Assembly: GCA_948467675.1 (NCBI GenBank)
Contig: CAOKFI010000002.1
Location: forward strand, 62,001 to 126,000
From: an uncultured Porphyromonadaceae bacterium
GTDB lineage: Bacteria > Bacteroidota > Bacteroidia > Bacteroidales > Muribaculaceae
Reading direction: 5' to 3'
Length of the DNA: 64,000 bases
Below the pieces are notes generated by a model. The model saw only the letters and a list, made by a program, of their open reading frames with translations. It was not told the origin of the DNA and did no database searches. The position numbers were made by a program, and so were the translations under genes. Position 1 is the stretch's first letter; every line of letters begins with the position of its first letter. This document shows positions 8,251 to 17,603 of the stretch, one piece after another.

Positions 8251-9633
8251 CTACATTTCGCGGCGTAGCCGCGCTACAGGGAGTCCGAGCCGTTCGCGGT
8301 ATTTGGCAACCGTGCGCCGTGCTATGTCATAGCCCTGCTGCGACAGCCGTGAGGTTATGGCTTCATCGCTGAGCGGATGACGCTTGTCTTCATCCTCGAT
8401 TATGCTGCGTATTGCCGACAGCACTTCGTGAGCCGATGTGTCGGAGTCGTCGCGCACGCGTTCGTTGAAAAACATTTTCAGCGGGTAGACGCCTCTTGCT
8501 GTCGCAACCCATTTCCCTGTCGTAGCCCGCGATATCACCGACAGATCGAGACCAGTCAGCGCGGCCACATCTTTCAGGATCATAGGCCGGATAAGACTTT
8601 CGTCGTCGCCTCCTGTGAAAAAGTCGCGCTGTAGCCTCACTATCGCGCTCATGACGCGAAACAAGGTTTCCTGCCGCATTTTCAGAACTTTGATGAAGTT
8701 GGAGGCATCCTCGCTCTTTCTGCGTATGAATGCTTCGGCCTCACGTGCATGACGCGACTGAGGAATGGCCGAGTCTTCTTCGTCGAGGCGGAATGACTGT
8801 TCAATCCGGAGTTCCGGGATGCTGTTGGCCAGCGCTACGGATATCTGGTCGGCATCTACCTCGACTGTAAAATCGGGAGTTATGGACTGAACGGTATCGG
8901 ATCCGTTTCCCGAACCTACGGCGCTTCCCGGCTTCGGATTGAGCGATGTTATGACATCGACGGCCTCGCGCAGTTCGCCGGCGTTAAGGTTCATGGCGGC
9001 GCGAAGGCGATCGTAGTGTTTCTTGGAGAACAGATCGAAATAGTCGGCTATTATCTCGGTGGCGTGTCTCGCTGCCGCGTCGGCAGCTGGAAGACGCTTG
9101 AGTTGCAGAAGCAGACAGTCGCGAAGATCGATGGCTCCTACGCCCGGAGGGTCGCAGGCTCTGATCGCGTCGGCCACGGCACGCACTTCGCTCCGGTCTG
9201 TATCGATGGCCGCGTTGATTGCCAGATCATTGACTATGAGGTTGATGTCGCGGGTCAGATAGCCGTTGTTGTCGATATTGCCTATTATATATTCGGCTAT
9301 GCGCATCTGACGCGCGTCAAGTCCCTGTTCGGCCAGCTGACGGGCAAGCATCTCCTGCAGTGTCTCGCCTGAGGCGGCTATGACCGGTTCGTATGCAGGG
9401 TCATCGGCCGAACTGTTGTTTGCCCGGAGTCTGTAATGCGGTATATCGTCATAGCGGCCTGATGCGGTGTCGGCGTCGACTTCTTCGAGCGCAGGATTGT
9501 CGTCGACTTCGCGGCGTACCTCTTCCTCGATCTCCGGCCCGTTCATCTCAAGCATCCGCACGAACTGTACTTGCAGCGGCGCCAGCCGTTGCTGAAGTTT
9601 CTGTTCCAGCGTCTGCTTGAGGATTTCGGCCAT
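8251..9633 (-). CDS. rpoN: RNA polymerase sigma-54 factor RpoN
   Basis: 460 residues from the ATG at 9633 (MAEILKQTLEQK). An ATG at 9669 would add 12 residues but overlap asd by 23 bases; the shorter start matches the usual beginning of RpoN. Region I (LKQTLEQKLQQRLAPLQVQ, Gln/Leu rich) contacts activators, an acidic stretch follows (PEIEEEVRREVDDNPALEE), then the core-binding and DNA-binding domains. The RpoN box ARRTVAKYR that reads the -24 element lies about 23 residues from the C-terminus. No sigma-54 activator gene is present in the window. Confidence 0.96.
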   Translation of the reverse strand: MAEILKQTLEQKLQQRLAPLQVQFVRMLEMNGPEIEEEVRREVDDNPALEEVDADTASGRYDDIPHYRLRANNSSADDPAYEPVIAASGETLQEMLARQLAEQGLDARQMRIAEYIIGNIDNNGYLTRDINLIVNDLAINAAIDTDRSEVRAVADAIRACDPPGVGAIDLRDCLLLQLKRLPAADAAARHATEIIADYFDLFSKKHYDRLRAAMNLNAGELREAVDVITSLNPKPGSAVGSGNGSDTVQSITPDFTVEVDADQISVALANSIPELRIEQSFRLDEEDSAIPQSRHAREAEAFIRRKSEDASNFIKVLKMRQETLFRVMSAIVRLQRDFFTGGDDESLIRPMILKDVAALTGLDLSVISRATTGKWVATARGVYPLKMFFNERVRDDSDTSAHEVLSAIRSIIEDEDKRHPLSDEAITSRLSQQGYDIARRTVAKYRERLGLPVARLRREM

Positions 9634-9646
9634 AGGCGTGGCGTGT

Positions 9647-10660
9647 TCAGAATTTTTTGCCGTGTGCAAGCATGTACTGGGCTATCTGTACGGCGTTCAG
9701 GGCTGCTCCTTTCTTGATCTGGTCACCCACAACCCAGAACGACAGCCCGCAGGGATCGGTCAGATCCTTGCGCAAACGGCCTACGTATACAGGATCCTTG
9801 TCGGCCACGAAAAGAGGCATGGGATATTCTTTTCCGGCTGGATTGTCGACTACGACCACGCCTTCGGCCGATGCGAATGCCGCACGGGCTTCGTCGAGGC
9901 TGACAGGGCTCTCGGTCTGTACCCATACGGCCTCGCTGTGGGCTCGCATCACAGGTACGCGTACGCATGTGGCGCTGACATCGAGCCCGGGAGCATGCAT
10001 GATTTTCTTGGTCTCGAAATACATTTTCATCTCCTCTTTCGTGTAGCCGTTGTCCTGGAATACGTCGATATGGGGTATCACGTTATATGCCAGCTGGTAG
10101 GCGAATTTCTCAACAGTCGGATCCTCGCCGCGCTCTATCTGACCGTACTGGGTCTTCAGTTCGTCCATAGCGGCTGCGCCTGCGCCGCTTGCGGCCTGAT
10201 AAGTGGCTACGTGTACACGGCGTATCGGTGATAGGTCGTTGATCGGTTTTAGCGCCACAACCATCTGTATCGTCGTACAGTTGGGGTTGGCTATTATATT
10301 GCGGGGGGTATTGAACGCATCGTCGCCGTTGACTTCGGGTACTACCAGAGGCACATCGTCGTCCATGCGGAATGCGCTTGAATTGTCGATCATCAGAGCG
10401 CCGTGTCTGGTGATCGTGTCGGCAAACTCCTTGGAGGTGCCGGCGCCGGCGCTTGTGAACGCTATGTCCACACCTCGGAAATCGTCATTGTGCTGCAGTT
10501 CCTTGACGGTGACTTCCTTGCCGCGGAATGTATATGTACGTCCGGCGCTGCGCTTCGATCCGAAAAGCAGGAGTTCGTCGATCGGAAACTGCTGCTCGTC
10601 GAGCACTCGTAAAAATTCTTGTCCTACGGCGCCCGATGCGCCTACGATAGCTACTTTCAT
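9647..10660 (-). CDS. asd: Aspartate-semialdehyde dehydrogenase
   Basis: 337 residues from the ATG at 10660 ([14 protein letters not shown]); ten extra codons upstream do not belong. It reduces aspartyl phosphate to aspartate semialdehyde for lysine, threonine and methionine synthesis and for diaminopimelate. The NADP-binding GASGAVG is at 7-13 and the catalytic Cys128 sits in [20 protein letters not shown] is the conserved dimer/active-site segment. It lies 48 bases after the RluA-family gene and is followed by rpoN with a 13-base gap. Confidence 0.97.
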   Translation of the reverse strand: MKVAIVGASGAVGQEFLRVLDEQQFPIDELLLFGSKRSAGRTYTFRGKEVTVKELQHNDDFRGVDIAFTSAGAGTSKEFADTITRHGALMIDNSSAFRMDDDVPLVVPEVNGDDAFNTPRNIIANPNCTTIQMVVALKPINDLSPIRRVHVATYQAASGAGAAAMDELKTQYGQIERGEDPTVEKFAYQLAYNVIPHIDVFQDNGYTKEEMKMYFETKKIMHAPGLDVSATCVRVPVMRAHSEAVWVQTESPVSLDEARAAFASAEGVVVVDNPAGKEYPMPLFVADKDPVYVGRLRKDLTDPCGLSFWVVGDQIKKGAALNAVQIAQYMLAHGKKF

Positions 10661-10708
10661 GATGATGTCTTGTTGTACTGTGTATTGCAATTATGTTACT
10701 ACTATGCG

Positions 10709-11665
10709 TTATAACGCGCTTAAAAAACGGGGTGGCACAGGGGTGCTGAAATTCATGTCCTTGCGTGTGACAGGATGGACGAAACGGAGGGTCTGTGCGT
10801 GCAGAGCCAGACGGTGCAGGGGGCTGCGCGATGCTCCATAGCGTCGGTCGCCGGCTATCGGATGTCCGAGATCTTTCATGTGGACGCGTATCTGGTTCTT
10901 GCGGCCGGTATCGAGCTCGACTTCCATCAGTGAATATCCTCCGCCACTGCGCAGTGTGCGGTAGCGGGTCACTGCAAGCTGGGCGTCATCTGCCGGTTCC
11001 TTGACGGAATATACCTCGTGTTTGGAGTTTTCTTTCAGATATGAGCGCACTGTACCCTCGGCCGGATCCGGTGTCCCTTCGACCAGTGCCACGTATTTGC
11101 GCTGGAGCACCATGTTGTTCCAGTTGTGCTGGAGCGACTCTTTCGCTTCGACGGTTTTGGCAAACAGCATCAGTCCGGAGGTGTCGCGGTCCAGACGGTG
11201 TACGATGAATATCTTGTTGCGGGGATTCTGCCATTTGACATACTCGCGGAGTATCGAGTAGGCGGTTTCTTCCTGTGTATGCTGCTCGCGGCCGGTACCC
11301 ATCGACAGCAGCCCGTAGCCTTTGTGAGCCACTATGATATCGTCGTCCTCATATACTATCTGCATACGGCGGTGGCGGAACACACGGAACTCACGTGTGA
11401 AATTGACCTTTACTACGTCGCCGGGATTGAGCGCGGTATTATGCTGGGTGGCTATCTGTCCGTTGACCAGTACCTGGTTGTGTTTGAGCATCTCTTTTAC
11501 CGAGGTGCGCTTTTGGTCGGTCAGGACACTGATCAGGTAGCTGAGCAGTTGCAGAGGTTCCTGAGGCTCTGTGCCGGAGTTGTCGGGCACTGTGAATGTC
11601 CAGACTACGTCGGGTCTGTATCGGTGCTGGTCGGCGCCGGGGCGGTTTGTGAATTTCTGTTTCAA
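10709..11665 (-). CDS. RluA-family pseudouridine synthase
   Basis: 318 residues. An N-terminal S4 RNA-binding domain (about 45-95, TSVKEMLKHNQVLVNG) is followed by the catalytic domain with VHRLDRDTSGL, in which the Asp of HRLD is the nucleophile, and a C-terminal GRKNQIRVHM motif. These enzymes isomerise specific uridines in rRNA or tRNA; which site cannot be told. The frame starts with TTG at 11665; there is no ATG between the upstream in-frame stop and the S4 domain, so a non-ATG start is likely. The stop codon lies within a 12-base palindrome (10706-10717). Confidence 0.9.
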   Translation of the reverse strand: MKQKFTNRPGADQHRYRPDVVWTFTVPDNSGTEPQEPLQLLSYLISVLTDQKRTSVKEMLKHNQVLVNGQIATQHNTALNPGDVVKVNFTREFRVFRHRRMQIVYEDDDIIVAHKGYGLLSMGTGREQHTQEETAYSILREYVKWQNPRNKIFIVHRLDRDTSGLMLFAKTVEAKESLQHNWNNMVLQRKYVALVEGTPDPAEGTVRSYLKENSKHEVYSVKEPADDAQLAVTRYRTLRSGGGYSLMEVELDTGRKNQIRVHMKDLGHPIAGDRRYGASRSPLHRLALHAQTLRFVHPVTRKDMNFSTPVPPRFLSAL

Positions 11666-11706
11666 TGCGCGTATGCGGGGGATTATTATGTTCTGTTACG
11701 GGAGGT

Positions 11707-14043
11707 TTATTTTTTGCGTGATGCTGTACGTCTGGCTGGTTTCTTCGGTTTGTCGGCCTGCGACGCTATGATCTCGCGGCACTCCTCTATGGTGAGAGCC
11801 GAAGGATCGGACACAGTCTTGGGCAGCTTGTAGTTCGCTTTGTTGTAGGCTATATATGCGCCATACCGTCCGTCGAGCACCTGCAGGTCGGGATCCTCGT
11901 CGAAAGCTTTGATTATGCGTTTGCTTGTAGCCTGGCGCTTGGTCTCGATTAGTTCTATAGCCTGGGGCAGCGATATGGATGCCGGAGCTATGTCGGACGG
12001 AATGGACACGAATTTGCCGTCGTGTTTCACATAAGGGCCGAACCGGCCTATGGCTACAGTCACGTCTTTGCCTTCGAATTCTCCGATATTTCGCGGGAAC
12101 TCAAACAGTTTCAGCGCCTCCTCGAGTGTGAGTGTGCTGACCGACTGGTCTTTGAGCAATGAGGCGAACTGGGGCTTCTCTTCGGAATCGCCGTCGCCGA
12201 TCTGTACCAGGGGGCCGTATCTGCCTATTTTGACGAAGACCGGTTTGCCTGATGTCGGATCCTTGCCGAGCAGACGTTCGCCCACTTTGTACTCCAGGCG
12301 CATGTTGAGGGCTTTGTCGACCGACGGGTGAAACATCTCATAGAACTGGCATATCTCGTCGTTCCACGGGAGATTGCCTTCTGATATGTCATCGAATTTC
12401 TCTTCGACCTTGGCTGTAAAGTTGTAATCGAGTATTTCGGGAAAATATTCTGTCAGGAACTCGTTTACAACCATTCCTATATCGGTGGGAATCAGTTTTC
12501 CGCGCTCGGCACCTGTCGTTTCCGTGAGAGTTTCCGACGACAGCTGGCTGTCTGTGAGCGACAGCCTGATATACTGGCGTTTCTCGCCTTCCCGCTCGCC
12601 GCGTTCCACATATTCGCGTTGCTGTATGGTCGAAATGGTCGGTGCGTAGGTTGACGGGCGGCCAATACCGAGTTCTTCCATCTTGCGGACAAGCGATGCC
12701 TCATTGTATCGCGGCGGCTGCTGGGTGTACCGTTGGGTGGCCGTGATTCCGCAGGGTTCGCATATCTGACCCGCTGTCATTTTCGGCAGCATCCCTTCTA
12801 TGGTGGAGCTGTCGGAATTGTCATCGTCGGAACTCTCCATATATACTTTGAGGAATCCGTCGAAGGTGATCACTTCGCCCTGGGCCACGAAATGCTCCTG
12901 GCGCGTAGATATGGCTATGTCTACGGTCGTTTTCTCGATTTCGGCATCAGCCATCTGCGAGGCTATGGTGCGTTTCCATATCAGGGCATATAGTTTCTTT
13001 TCCTGAGGGGTGCCGTCGATCGTGTGCTTGTCGATATATGTGGGACGGATAGCTTCGTGAGCTTCCTGTGCGCCCTTGCTGCTCGTATGATAGTGGCGTA
13101 CTTTCAGATATTGTTCGCCGAGCTTGCCGGTGATTTCACGTGAAATGGTGTTGATGGCGAGCGACGACAGATTGACCGAGTCCGTACGCATATAGGTGAT
13201 ATGTCCGGCCTCGTATAGCCGCTGCGCCACCATCATGGTCTGCGATACGGTGAAGCCGAGTTTGCGCGATGCTTCCTGTTGCAGGGTGGAGGTCGTGAAT
13301 GGGGGAGCCGGCGATTTGTGTACCGGTTTTACAGTTACGTCCGATACCGAAAAGTCCGCACCGCGGCATCCGTCGAGAAATTCCCGGGCGGCAGCTTCGT
13401 CGGGAAGGCGGCGGTTCAGTTCGGCGCGTACCGGTGTGTTGCCGGCTGTCGAGAACATGCCGTTGACACGGAAGAATGTTTCGGGACGGAACTTTTTTAT
13501 CTCGTTCTCGCGTTCTACGATCAGACGTACGGCTACCGACTGTACACGTCCTGCCGAAAGCGCCGGTTTGATCTTCTTCCACAGCACCGGCGACAGCTCA
13601 AAGCCCACTATGCGGTCGAGCACACGGCGCGCCTGCTGGGCATCGACCCTGTTCAGATCTATGTCGCGCGGATTGGCTATGGCATGGAGTATGGCGTCCT
13701 TCGTGATCTCGTGGAATACGATACGGCGGGTGTTTTCCTTCTTTAGACCCAGCACTTCGAACAGATGCCAGGCTATCGCTTCTCCCTCGCGGTCCTCATC
13801 GGAAGCGAGCCATACGGTCTCGGCTTCTTTGGCTGCTTTGCGGAGCTCTTTTACGAGCTCTTTCTTATCGTCGGGGATTTCGTACTCGGGAGTGAATCCA
13901 TTGTTTACGTCTATGCTGAAATTTTTCTTTTTCAGGTCGCGTATATGGCCGTAGCTCGACAGTACTTTGTAGTCCTTTCCGAGAAATTTTTCTATGGTCT
14001 TGGCCTTTGCAGGAGACTCTACGATTACAAGATTTTTCAGCAT
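11707..14043 (-). CDS. topA: DNA topoisomerase I (type IA)
   Basis: 778 residues. TopA relaxes negative supercoils by passing single strands. The N-terminal Toprim domain begins VIVESPAKAKTIEKFLG and contains the acidic ASDEDREGEAIAWH metal-binding motif. The active-site tyrosine is in HITYMRTDS. The C-terminal part carries repeated Topo_C-type modules (KIGRYGPLVQIG, AIGRFGPYVKH, LDGRYGAYIAY) instead of the four-cysteine zinc fingers of the E. coli enzyme, and ends in a basic tail. It is the first gene of the minus-strand block running to 4050, with its own leader and promoter candidate. Confidence 0.97.
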   Translation of the reverse strand: MLKNLVIVESPAKAKTIEKFLGKDYKVLSSYGHIRDLKKKNFSIDVNNGFTPEYEIPDDKKELVKELRKAAKEAETVWLASDEDREGEAIAWHLFEVLGLKKENTRRIVFHEITKDAILHAIANPRDIDLNRVDAQQARRVLDRIVGFELSPVLWKKIKPALSAGRVQSVAVRLIVERENEIKKFRPETFFRVNGMFSTAGNTPVRAELNRRLPDEAAAREFLDGCRGADFSVSDVTVKPVHKSPAPPFTTSTLQQEASRKLGFTVSQTMMVAQRLYEAGHITYMRTDSVNLSSLAINTISREITGKLGEQYLKVRHYHTSSKGAQEAHEAIRPTYIDKHTIDGTPQEKKLYALIWKRTIASQMADAEIEKTTVDIAISTRQEHFVAQGEVITFDGFLKVYMESSDDDNSDSSTIEGMLPKMTAGQICEPCGITATQRYTQQPPRYNEASLVRKMEELGIGRPSTYAPTISTIQQREYVERGEREGEKRQYIRLSLTDSQLSSETLTETTGAERGKLIPTDIGMVVNEFLTEYFPEILDYNFTAKVEEKFDDISEGNLPWNDEICQFYEMFHPSVDKALNMRLEYKVGERLLGKDPTSGKPVFVKIGRYGPLVQIGDGDSEEKPQFASLLKDQSVSTLTLEEALKLFEFPRNIGEFEGKDVTVAIGRFGPYVKHDGKFVSIPSDIAPASISLPQAIELIETKRQATSKRIIKAFDEDPDLQVLDGRYGAYIAYNKANYKLPKTVSDPSALTIEECREIIASQADKPKKPARRTASRKK

Positions 14044-14067
14044 GATCGTTTTATATATGTATGAGCG

Positions 14068-14105
14068 GCCACCACGGGTTCCGGTTCGTTGTACGGAACG
14101 GTGGC
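14068..14105 (-). promoter_or_regulatory. Hairpin in the topA leader
   Basis: Inverted repeat of GCCACC (14068-14073) with GGTGGC (14100-14105), and inside it GTTCCG (14078-14083) with CGGAAC (14094-14099), separated by a four-base bulge. It lies between the candidate topA promoter and the topA ATG, so it would be in the mRNA leader. A regulatory role is inference; no T-tract follows in either direction. Confidence 0.5.
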
Positions 14106-14144
14106 GGCTACCATTAAGTAGCGTGTTACAACAATTTCAGGCGA

Positions 14145-14152
14145 CAAAATTA
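14145..14152 (-). promoter_or_regulatory. Candidate -7 element of the topA promoter
   Basis: Reads TAATTTTG on the minus strand, a full match to TAnnTTTG, about 100 bases upstream of the topA start. No TTTG is seen at the -33 distance, so the call rests on one element. Confidence 0.4.
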
Positions 14153-14202
14153 TGAAAAAGAACTTTAACAGGAAAATCTAATCATCTCAAAAGGGGAGGA
14201 CG

Positions 14203-15171
14203 TCAATATACGAGAGCCATATTGTCGACCATAAGCTCCATGCCTACGGTGCCTACGTAGGCCTCGCCGCATCCGGCCGATGCCATTACGAGTATGTGGG
14301 TCGGCGTGGCGTCGGCACTGTCCCATCCCACTTCATGTACCGGAACGAGTTTGCCTTTGGAGTTTTTGGCGTAATAGCTGCGCGATTCCGGTATCAGTCC
14401 CATGAAATCGCGGTAGTCGGGGCGTGACGTTATGTCGCCGTATAGCACGGGGAGGTCGTGGGCCTTGATCCAGTCAGGTGTGGTTTTGACGAAGCGTTCG
14501 CGTCCGGTGCCGACGCGTTTGGCATAGAGGTTGCCGTCGGCATCTTCCCACCGGCGCTGCAGAAGTATGAACACCTCGGCGTTGTCCTGTCCGGGCGATG
14601 TCTTTACTCCCGAACCGCTCGCACGTGTGAGTATACCGGTGCCCGGATTGTACACCTTGTAGTCGAACCTGAGCGCCTTGGGACGTCCGGTGAACGGGAT
14701 CCCCATCTCCATCTTGCCGTATGGGTTCGACGTGGAGCGTATAGGCTCGTATATGCGTCCGAGGAATATGGAACCGCTGACCAGTACCTTTATATTGACT
14801 ATACCGATGACTTTGCATGTCTCGAGGACGGTGGTCATGCGGGCACACTTGTCGGATGCCGATGTGTGGTCGGCCGGAAAGACGGCATTGCTCGTCTTGA
14901 CTATGCCCATCACATTGGCCATGACATTCGATGTCGCCCATGGAGAGCCTCCCTGCGGACGGTACGGTTCATCGCCGTCGATAGTCTCGGTCGGTCCTAT
15001 CTCGTAGACCCGGGTCATTTCTCCGCCGAGAAGTTTTGACTCCTTGATATTGCGTGTGACCCATGAATTGAAATCTCCGTATTTTATCGGCTCTGTTTTT
15101 TGCGCCGCTATGGCGGAGGTGCCGCATACCAGCAGTGCTGCTGCAATTATAAACCCCTTCATATACTCCAT
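14203..15171 (-). CDS. Secreted PCMD-domain protein (putative carbohydrate-metabolism domain)
   Basis: 322 residues from the ATG at 15171 (MEYMKGFII). A signal peptide occupies about residues 1-23 and probably ends at AIAA|Q. The mature part, with GDFNSWVTRNIKESKLLGG, PWATSNVM and a C-terminal PTHILVMASAGCGEAYVGTVG, matches the PCMD family common in Bacteroidetes, a jelly-roll fold thought to bind carbohydrate. No catalytic residues are known for this family. It is monocistronic, with a -7 element TATGTTTG 14 bases upstream. The family assignment is from remembered motifs and should be confirmed by a profile search. Confidence 0.7.
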   Translation of the reverse strand: MEYMKGFIIAAALLVCGTSAIAAQKTEPIKYGDFNSWVTRNIKESKLLGGEMTRVYEIGPTETIDGDEPYRPQGGSPWATSNVMANVMGIVKTSNAVFPADHTSASDKCARMTTVLETCKVIGIVNIKVLVSGSIFLGRIYEPIRSTSNPYGKMEMGIPFTGRPKALRFDYKVYNPGTGILTRASGSGVKTSPGQDNAEVFILLQRRWEDADGNLYAKRVGTGRERFVKTTPDWIKAHDLPVLYGDITSRPDYRDFMGLIPESRSYYAKNSKGKLVPVHEVGWDSADATPTHILVMASAGCGEAYVGTVGMELMVDNMALVY

Positions 15172-15184
15172 AAATAAACTTTTG

Positions 15185-15192
15185 CAAACATA
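15185..15192 (-). promoter_or_regulatory. Candidate -7 element for the PCMD gene
   Basis: Minus strand TATGTTTG, full match to TAnnTTTG, 13 bases upstream of the ATG at 15171. It implies a leader of only a few bases or that MKGF at 15162 is the true start. Confidence 0.45.
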
Positions 15193-15283
15193 ATCAAAAT
15201 AGCGAACCGCAGAATTGCAAAAAATAGACTCCGCGGTTATATTATTCAACTATTTTTCCATCGCAAAAGTTTATAGCATGGGT

Positions 15284-16495
15284 TCAGACCGGAGCGCTCC
15301 AGGTGTAGTTCTGCTGACGGTGTAGGTGCGCAATCCGGCGATATCGCATGTTGGTCAATGGCCGGCGAAGCAGCATGCCCGGGATCGTCAGCAGAAGCGG
15401 ATGTGCCTGCAGAGCGCGGAGCGCGGAGTGCCACGTGAGCAATACCGGTATCCACAATATGCAGCCTGACACGCCGACGGCGGCCATTGGCCACCAGTGG
15501 GGCCACCCTATGGCTATGGCCATGGCCGACAGAACTACCCACAGCCACATCATGGTGGAACTTGTTCCGAAAAACAAGCGCGGGCGTGACGCTATGCGTT
15601 GGGCGCTGAACGCGCGCAGTGTACGCTCGTTGCGGTGGCGGTGGCGCGGTTTGCCGGTCGTGACTATGACCTGCGATTCCGGCAAGAGTACTGTCGCGCA
15701 GTTGTGGCCTGTCGCTACTTCGCTTATGAATATGTCGTCGTCTCCGGTCTGTAGGTTCAGGGAGTGTCCGAATCCTTTATTACGGAAAAACAGGTCTTTG
15801 CGGTAGGCCAGGTTGAAACTTGTGCCGCGCCACGGATGGCCGCGCAATGCCGACGACAGGTATGTGACGCCTTCGGCCGCGTGGTCGAAAGAGCGGTAAC
15901 GTGCGCCGCGTTCGCTGTCGTTCTCGTACAGTGGCGTCGAGTAGCCGATCACTATCTGTGTGTCGGGCGATGCGACCAGCGGACCGGTTATGTGCCGTAG
16001 CCATAGCTTGCCCGGGAGCTGGGCGCGCTCCTCGGTGAGCACTACGTTGTCGTAGCGGGCGGCTTTGATGCCGAGTGTGAGCGACAGTTTCTTGCGCGAC
16101 AGATTGCGCGATTCTTCAGGCGTGAATGTCAGATGCAGGTTGCGGTGCCTGTTGCGGAGCAGAGTGACCACATCTTTCACGGCCTCGTTGCGGCCGTCGT
16201 TGACAACGATGATCTCAATCGGTCCCGGATACTCCTGTTCGAGGATTGTCGGCAACAGACGTTCCAGTGATGAGGCCTCCCCCGCGGAATATACGATTAC
16301 CGACACGCCCGGAAGTTCTGACGGACTCTCGGACTCCTCCCCGGACGATATGGCGGAAGCCTGGCGGCGTACGGCTTTCGTTACAGATGCCACCCGGGGG
16401 CAATAGAATGCGAGCAGCCACACGACAGGTAGCAGCGACGCGCCCAGAAGGATACATACGAGGAGAGTATGAAGTTGCGATGACAGTTCTGGCAT
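15284..16495 (-). CDS. Membrane-anchored family 2 glycosyltransferase
   Basis: 403 residues. One N-terminal transmembrane helix (about 8-30), a GT-A domain (about 60-290) and two to three C-terminal helices (about 305-365). The domain begins LPGVSVIVYSAGE and contains IIVVNDGRNEAV, the nucleotide-sugar site. The usual DxD position reads TEERAQLP, and a GDDDIFIS motif serves as the acceptor/base region. These features fit a processive or lipid-linked-sugar GT2 enzyme at the inner membrane. It stands alone, divergent from panB; sugar and acceptor are unknown. Confidence 0.85.
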   Translation of the reverse strand: MPELSSQLHTLLVCILLGASLLPVVWLLAFYCPRVASVTKAVRRQASAISSGEESESPSELPGVSVIVYSAGEASSLERLLPTILEQEYPGPIEIIVVNDGRNEAVKDVVTLLRNRHRNLHLTFTPEESRNLSRKKLSLTLGIKAARYDNVVLTEERAQLPGKLWLRHITGPLVASPDTQIVIGYSTPLYENDSERGARYRSFDHAAEGVTYLSSALRGHPWRGTSFNLAYRKDLFFRNKGFGHSLNLQTGDDDIFISEVATGHNCATVLLPESQVIVTTGKPRHRHRNERTLRAFSAQRIASRPRLFFGTSSTMMWLWVVLSAMAIAIGWPHWWPMAAVGVSGCILWIPVLLTWHSALRALQAHPLLLTIPGMLLRRPLTNMRYRRIAHLHRQQNYTWSAPV

Positions 16496-16520
16496 AGGAT
16501 GGAGGTTGTTTTTGGTGATG

Positions 16521-16528
16521 CAAAGGTA
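16521..16528 (-). promoter_or_regulatory. Candidate -7 element for the GT2 gene
   Basis: Minus strand TACCTTTG, full match to TAnnTTTG, 26 bases upstream of the ATG at 16495. The -33 position holds GTTA only. It lies back to back with the panB promoter. Confidence 0.45.
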
Positions 16529-16570
16529 GTAATATCTGCGTTAATAACGTTTAAAACCGTTAAAAGTGCG

Positions 16571-16597
16571 TTGTGTGTGATTCTTGTTGTAACTTTG
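16571..16597 (+). promoter_or_regulatory. panB promoter (Bacteroidales -33/-7 type)
   Basis: TTG at 16571-16573 and TAACTTTG at 16590-16597, start-to-start distance 19, which fits the Bacteroidota consensus TTTG/TAnnTTTG. The ATG of panB is 53 bases downstream. Confidence 0.65.
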
Positions 16598-16650
16598 CGC
16601 CGCAAAATATTCTTAAAAGGAATCAATAAACTAATCTAACGAAACGAATT

Positions 16651-17469
16651 ATGTCGACCTATACTGAAGATCAGCGTAAAGTCACGACCCACCGCCTTAT
16701 CGAGATGAAAGCACGTGGCGAGAAGATAGCCATGCTTACAGCCTATGACTACTCCATGGCCAAACTTATCGATGAGGCCGGAATGGATGTGATACTCGTA
16801 GGCGATTCCGCATCGAATGTGATGGCGGGCAACATAACAACTCTCCCGATGACACTCGACCAGATGATATATCATGCAAAGTCGGTGGTAAAAGGAGTGA
16901 AACGCGCACTGGTCGTAGTCGATCTTCCGTTCGGAAGCTACCAGGGCAACTCCAAAGAGGCGCTTGCTTCGGCCATACGTATAATGAAAGAGAGCCATGC
17001 CGAGGCTGTGAAGATGGAGGGCGGCTCCGAGATACGCGAGTCCGTGGAGAGGATCCTGAGCGCAGGAATTCCTGTCATGGGGCATCTTGGGCTTACTCCG
17101 CAGTCGATCAATAAATTCGGTACATATGCTGTCCGCGCAAAGGAGGAGGCCGAGGCCGAGAAACTCAAGGCCGATGCGCTGATGCTCCAGGAGATAGGCT
17201 GTTTCGGTATCGTCCTCGAAAAGATTCCGGCTTCATTGGCCACAGAGGTGTCGAAATCGCTCGATATCCCCACAATAGGCATCGGTGCCGGCGGCGGTGC
17301 CGACGGCCAGGTGCTTGTGATGCACGATATGCTCGGAATCAACAAGGGATTCTCGCCGCGCTTCCTGCGCCGCTATGCCGATCTGTCGACGGTGATCAAC
17401 GATGCCGTGTCGCATTACATCTCGGATGTGAAGACATCCGATTTCCCCAACGAGAAAGAACAATATTGA
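16651..17469 (+). CDS. panB: 3-methyl-2-oxobutanoate hydroxymethyltransferase PanB
   Basis: 272 residues, normal for PanB. It transfers a hydroxymethyl group from methylene-tetrahydrofolate to ketoisovalerate, giving ketopantoate for pantothenate and CoA. Landmarks: [20 protein letters not shown] (metal-binding Asp), [12 protein letters not shown] (metal-binding Glu), [10 protein letters not shown] and [15 protein letters not shown]. It is monocistronic, with its own promoter and a strong terminator 20 bases after the stop. coaD, a later step of the same pathway, is 42 kb away at 59703. Confidence 0.97.
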   Translation: MSTYTEDQRKVTTHRLIEMKARGEKIAMLTAYDYSMAKLIDEAGMDVILVGDSASNVMAGNITTLPMTLDQMIYHAKSVVKGVKRALVVVDLPFGSYQGNSKEALASAIRIMKESHAEAVKMEGGSEIRESVERILSAGIPVMGHLGLTPQSINKFGTYAVRAKEEAEAEKLKADALMLQEIGCFGIVLEKIPASLATEVSKSLDIPTIGIGAGGGADGQVLVMHDMLGINKGFSPRFLRRYADLSTVINDAVSHYISDVKTSDFPNEKEQY

Positions 17470-17491
17470 TAAAAACCGAAAGCAGTTTACA

Positions 17492-17527
17492 AAAAAACGC
17501 GCACTCCGGCAGGGCTGCGCGTTTTTT
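17492..17527 (+). terminator. Rho-independent terminator after panB
   Basis: AAAAAACGCGCA (17492-17503) pairs perfectly with TGCGCGTTTTTT (17516-17527) around a 12-base loop, ending in six Ts. The T run is followed directly by TTTG of the next promoter. Confidence 0.9.
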
Positions 17528-17550
17528 GTTGATTTAATTTCTTATCTTTG
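17525..17550 (+). promoter_or_regulatory. Promoter of the CotH-like gene
   Basis: TTTG at 17525-17528 (formed by the end of the panB terminator T-tract) and TATCTTTG at 17543-17550, distance 18. The ATG of the CotH-like gene is 53 bases downstream. Confidence 0.55.
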
Positions 17551-17603
17551 ACGCATTAACCTTAAAATACACTTTATTCAACACATAGCTGACAAATTTA
17601 CTT

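Noticed and set aside
10706..10717. Perfect palindrome GCGTTATAACGC at the RluA-family stop codon
   Set aside because: Twelve bases, partly coding, with no second copy seen and no loop; a regulator site cannot be supported.
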